Shown here in pieces: positions 59,196-64,000 of a DNA stretch of 64,000 nucleotides (position 1 is the stretch's first letter; the number at the start of each line of letters is the position of its first letter). The stretch comes from Owenia fusiformis (lineage: Eukaryota; Annelida; Polychaeta; Sabellida; Oweniidae). Location of the stretch: NCBI GenBank assembly GCA_903813345.2, contig CAIIXF020000002.1:28033223-28097222 (forward strand). The letters run 5' to 3'. A model generated the notes under the pieces. The model was not told the origin of the DNA and did not search any database. It was given only the letters and a program-made list of their open reading frames with translations. The position numbers and the translations under genes were made by a program.

Positions 59196-60729
59196 GACAA
59201 TCTTCTATATGGCGAAAATAAGAAACAAGACTATCGTGGAAAAACATCAAATATTAAATCGTCAAATATGGCCTAGATATATGTAACGTTGAAAAACAGA
59301 ACTGTGAAGAAATGGTATGACTTTATGATTGTAATGGCTACTGAGTAAAAACAATGCTTCATAATTGATAGTGTATCATAAGAAAATAATTTTCCGTACG
59401 AGTTATACTTTTATTCATTGGTGATTTTTGAATCTTGGACTTATTCGCTCGGCTCTCTCGTGACATATATAATTGTGGATGTCTGGAGCATCTGATATTG
59501 TAATAAATCAGGCAAAGATTTGAAGGAATTAATTTGGAATCATCATACCCATTTTCATAGTTTGATTTGTGACTTTTAAAAGAGAGCTTCAACTACATAG
59601 TTAGTACTAGGCCCTATTTCTCTGTGAAGAATTATCGCAAACTCGGCATTTTTGATAGTATATATGTATGGCATTGGTCGGATGGGCGCCATAAATGTAT
59701 GCCATATTCCGCGTAACACATGTAGCTTTACTGTACTTCCATAACACCTATACAAATATCTACAACCACAAAAAATACAGCTCATTAAAATATCTCTTTT
59801 CGCTTATTACAAGACAACTACAGCATCGATAACTCAACCGACAGATTTTATAAATAGAAGAATTTATCATTGTGTACATCAAAAATAAAACCACGCATGC
59901 GTATCACTATTTTTTATGTTTTGTATATAGGGGTATATAATAAATTACCGAAATATCGTGCATGAGTTGAACCAAATTATATTGCTAGAAATATTCTGAA
60001 ACCATGGATCGATATTCGTACACAAGGCGTAACCCGAGATAAATAGAACATTTGTAGGTGCAATTTTGTTGCACAAATATAATATGGGTGAATAGCAGAT
60101 TTGAAATATTATATATCATTACTAATTGTTGTTGGAAATTTATGGTAAATTAATCTGTCTATCGACTAGACGCATTGAAAATACTATATCTAGTAACCCG
60201 GATACATCGCGCAAGACCCTTGTTTTTTATTCGAAATCTTTTAAAAAAAATTTTTTTTGAAGGTTTTTATTGAATTATTATTATTTTTATAGAAGGTTTC
60301 ATGGATTATTATATTGTATAAAGTCGTAATATAAATAAAAGCGTCTAATAAGTATCTTCGATTTAGTATTGAATCAAGTATTGTTTCGATTTAAGGATTT
60401 TAAGCCCAATCCATTCGTATTCAAAATACAGCGATTTTACGTCGTTGCAATATTATAACCCTTCTCCATACTCTGCGTCTCGTAAATGTTTTATCTATTT
60501 AAATAGTTGTCAGTCTAGAAATCTGCATACTTTTTAACTATAGTATATATTTTGTCTCCTAAGCTATTTTGTGAACGAAATTAGACCAAAACACCCCGAG
60601 TCTTTGTTTAAACACTATGAGTTCTAGGTTTAACAACAATATGAAGTACTTTATAACCGCTACGTTCGCGGGGAATGTGCTTCGACTGTGACAATGTTAG
60701 AGATATTATGACAGAAAAGAGAAAATAAA

Positions 60730-60910
60730 CAATAAAACCTGTTTTAATGAACACCCCTCTCTAGTAAACATCACTTCAAGACACATTTTACTTTGACTCC
60801 TGTATAAAATCCCCTCTCTATAGTGAACATATTTTTGTGGCTCCATTGGTGTTGAGTATACTAATCAAGTTGCCATGGTTACCAAAGTCTTATAGTACAA
60901 GTCTTACTGT
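60730..60910. mobile_element. Degraded pogo-like MITE
   Basis: CAATAAAACCTGTTTTAATG at the left, CAAGTCTTACTGTATA at the right, with GAACACC and CTCTAGT phrases between. It is clearly related to the MITEs at 51394 and 52676 but decayed. Confidence 0.55.
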
Positions 60911-61779
60911 ATATAGATATAAAATTTGGATTACCGTGTTCTTGGACTGCTTAGTAATAAATGCAGATGCTTTTCCAAATTCAAAATAGTTTATAAGAAA
61001 TGAGCTTGCGGACTCAATTCTTTGCATACTCGCTCTCACTGTTTGCGTTCTCGTCATGTTTCTTGTTTTATATTTAATTATTTCTTTAGTAATCCGAATA
61101 GGGCATTCATCAGATTCTGCGGAAATTATCTTCTTTTTCAGGTTTCTCACGAGTCACGACTCTGACTTAGGGGAATGGTCTGTTGTTTCCTTTGACGTTC
61201 TCTAATTTCTGGCGTCTATGACGTTTCTGAGCTCAACGAACTGGTGAACTGGGCATCAGTTTAAAACGGCCAGGCTTTACCCAAGCAATACTTACACGCA
61301 GTGCTTACACGAGACTTGTGCAAGTGAACAACAGCCCCAACAAAACGTGTATTCTGAACCCCCATTTTTAAAGTATTTTGGCCTTTAGCCTAGACCTAGG
61401 AGCACAGTACTAACTATGTGATGAAGCTCTGTTTTAAAAAACAAAAATGGAATTATTGCAATGGGTTCTTTCTGAAACAATAATTATAATCTGGTGTATT
61501 AATTATGGTATCTAATCGACGATTCATCTTCGTCTGGATGTCGTTCGTCGGGTATAATACAGAGTTTGACTAACATACGCAACTGCCCAAAATGAGGAAA
61601 TATCCCAAAGCTGAGAGATGCCACTGTCACATCCGATGACCAATTTTATAAACTTCAAATCATTTGCCATTAAAACTGATCTCAGAATGTTTCATGTTTT
61701 TTTCTGAGTATTCTCATAAAGTTTGGATAACGTATTACTGGAGTTTAGAATTAACGATGTTCAACTGAAATAAACAGTG

Positions 61780-62080
61780 TTAACCTCTTGAATACCCAGA
61801 ATGACGGATATATCTGTCATAAATGAAATCCATTTGGAACCCAGAGCGACAGATATATCTGTCACAGAATTTTTCACTAAAACAGCTCTTACTTTGGCAT
61901 TTTTTATCCAATCTTCACAAATTAGGTTTTAGAATGTATGTAATGGGTCTATGTTTACTATTCTTATGAAATCAAATATCGAACATTGTGTTTTTAGATG
62001 TAAATATCCAGAAAAATAGCAGAAAATGAAAAATGCTCTGGTTTCAAACCCTTTTTAGAGGCTGGTTTTCAAGAGGTTAA
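61780..62080. mobile_element. piggyBac-like MITE with TTAA target sites
   Basis: TTAA-CCTCTTGAATACCCAG at the left and CTGGTTTTCAAGAGG-TTAA at the right. TTAA flanks with CCT/AGG-type ends are the piggyBac signature. A palindromic GACRGATATATCTGTC phrase is present twice near the left end. Non-coding. Confidence 0.75.
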
Positions 62081-64000
62081 ATGCAATTTCCACGATTTCA
62101 TATTACAGAAATATCGCTAGTTCCTATCAAACATAACCAGTCACGATTATAAGCTCCGCAATTTGTACACGTGCTCCATTCTAAAGCTATACCTTGTAAT
62201 AACTAATAACCCTAACACATAATCGATGATCTAGATAATGCCGATATGTTTCCATTCCTGTTTTTATTCTCCCATTTAACCCGTAAAACATTCTTTACAT
62301 CTTCTAATTGCATATTACTAAAACTAATAAAATCGTCACAACTTGTGGCTTGCTCTATTCAATGATGAGTTTCTGTACCGTTGTGGAATTCTGAACTAGG
62401 GCCTATATCTATTTTTAAAGAGAAGTGACACGATACATTTATAGCGTTGATACAGGTGATTGCAACTGTTTTAGTAAGAAATTAATATTGTATATAGGAG
62501 CCCCTTTAATTTCTCAGTTTTCTTCCATGTGCTTTTGAGGAGGCCTACATTTTACCCACGAATCATTGATTTTAATGCATACACGCCTCTCTGCTTTCAA
62601 TCCAGGACATAATTAACATTACAACATTTTACGCTTACACTATAACGTTCTTAGGTTGTTCAAAATTGATTTTAGCATTAAGATCGAGTTCATTTAATAC
62701 TTCAGTATTGATTTTTATCACACTACTACGTTTTTCCATTTCACTTTATGAAAAATCGATTCGCATATTAGAAGACTGAGATACATTTTGTGGGGTTTCG
62801 TGTTTCTTCTTTAAAATCGATTAATTTGAATGTTATAATTATGTGATTTAGAAAACGTACCATTCGCTGTCGTTCCACAAATATTTTTTCTTGAAAACCC
62901 CCAAATTTGAATATGTTCAATTCTGTTGTATTATTTCGAAATTACATATTCTTTAATATACATATAAGACATTTTGTCTAATTTATTACAAATTACAATT
63001 ACTATCACATACCGTTTTGTTATATTTCATATGTGGGTATATCATATATGTTTTCTAGCTAATATTTTCCCAGTTTTTCCCATTGATTATCTCTTAAGTA
63101 AAACAGATATTTCAATATCTTACCTCTGGAGTACTCTTCCAGTCCTCACATGATTTGATGAATTTATGAAACGTGTTCGCCGTTCGGTGATGTATTGCAT
63201 ACCACCGATTATTAAGTTAATAAATGTTAAAATGAACGAAATGCTGGCAATTAATGCTCACGACCATTGTTGAAAAGTAAATAGTCAGCCACTAATAATC
63301 TCTCAGTTTATAGATGATGTTGAAGTGTGATGTTTGTACAACTGTATGAAATAACGTTTTTAATTCACCAATGAGAGTTAAACACATTGGCTTATCTTAT
63401 TTAATAATAGCTGCGTTTTACGTTCAGCTTAAAGTTAGCTGCAAGCACGCAATAACTGAATAACGTATGATACGTGAAAGGAAGAAATTGATACATTTTG
63501 CCGACCGCCTTCAAGCGTGTTACTTATTCGTATATCATTATTGTACCTCTAGAGTTCTAACGCATATTGAATTGCTTGGTATAATGAACTATATAGAAGT
63601 CCTTGACGTGTTACTATTGTTGAACTCAGCATGATCGTGAACCTGTTGTCCCACTTAGGCCGGGTAGGATCACCGTTCGCAACCGTGTGAATACTTTGGG
63701 GCAGACGGGCGGGGCACGGGATGGATGCACGGTGGGCAAAAGAAATAGTTTTACAGTAAGGTACCCCTCATCACACAAAAATCCAAAAAATAACGAAAAA
63801 GACTAAATATTCTGTACGCATTCCGTGCATTCCGTACGCATTCTGTACGCATTCGCTGCATTCCGTGGGATGAATCCTTAACATTTTACTCCATTAAGTT
63901 ACAGTTTATTACTTCATATCTAGACTTTTAATCAGTCATTTCATGAATTTATGTTTACAGATCATCAATATACAAATCTTGATATTTTACCCCAAGTTAT
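62081..64000. other. Right-edge intergenic DNA
   Basis: No gene recognised. Near 63816-63860 a short imperfect repeat of CATTCCGTACG occurs three to four times, and a small GC-rich patch (GACGGGCGGGGCACGGG) lies near 63700. Otherwise this is AT-rich unique-looking sequence. Confidence 0.4.

Larger units (their letters stand above)
58190..61783. other. Intergenic DNA without a recognisable gene
   Basis: AT-rich sequence. Apart from the SINE (59060) and a degraded pogo-like MITE (60730) I see no gene. Two adjacent minus-strand frames at 58671-59007 (61-62 codons) overlap each other and resemble nothing I recognise. Confidence 0.4.

Overview
The window is AT-rich animal genomic DNA: split genes with GT-AG introns, dense dispersed repeats and no bacterial features. 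The genes are an NEK1 kinase, LRRC51, a GH29 alpha-L-fucosidase and an intronless TRIM-NHL gene. The gene content, the intronless TRIM gene, jockey/CR1-like LINE pieces and many Helentron-like repeats suggest a marine invertebrate, possibly a mollusc. The species assignment is inference only. Exon models were built by hand from reading frame, splice-site consensus, phase continuity and remembered family sequences; no search was run.

Layout: (1) 126-833 (-): first two coding exons of a gene with a HOOK/NuMA-like N-terminal domain that continues off the left edge. It appears to share a divergent promoter (about 2780-2990) with (2) LRRC51 (+), coding exons 3798-5412, 201 residues. (3) 6280-6850: a tandem repeat related to pogo-like MITE ends. 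(4) 8747-41765 (-): a complete NEK1 orthologue, 37 coding exons summing to 4317 nt (1438 residues), spread over 33 kb of repeat-filled introns. Its 5.9-kb intron at 13315-19239 holds, on the opposite strand, an intronless TRIM-NHL gene (16651-18561), plus a LINE fragment and a foldback. (5) About 43660-44230: a divergent promoter region between NEK1 and FUCA with inverted YY1-like motifs and a diverged inverted duplication. (6) 45061-52188 (+): a complete alpha-L-fucosidase gene of 9 coding exons (528 residues), with one GC-AG intron and an 81-bp minisatellite directly in front of exon 8. (7) 52189-64000: no convincing host gene; MITEs, foldbacks, a SINE and Helentron-like elements.

The most unusual content is in the repeats. 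At least four unrelated-looking families (here A, B, D, E, probably C) share one plan: a 5' end of the type ACAAGRCA in A, B and E, a short inverted repeat placed 20 or more bp inside that end, a tandem-repeat core, a GAC/CGTC plus CCCGCC tract, and a terminal hairpin usually followed by GATAAAA. This is the plan of non-autonomous Helentron-associated elements. Family D sits inside a 63-bp minisatellite, so its empty site can be read and shows no target duplication. A 53-bp minisatellite in NEK1 has amplified the 3' splice site of one of its own exons, leaving about nine decoy acceptors.
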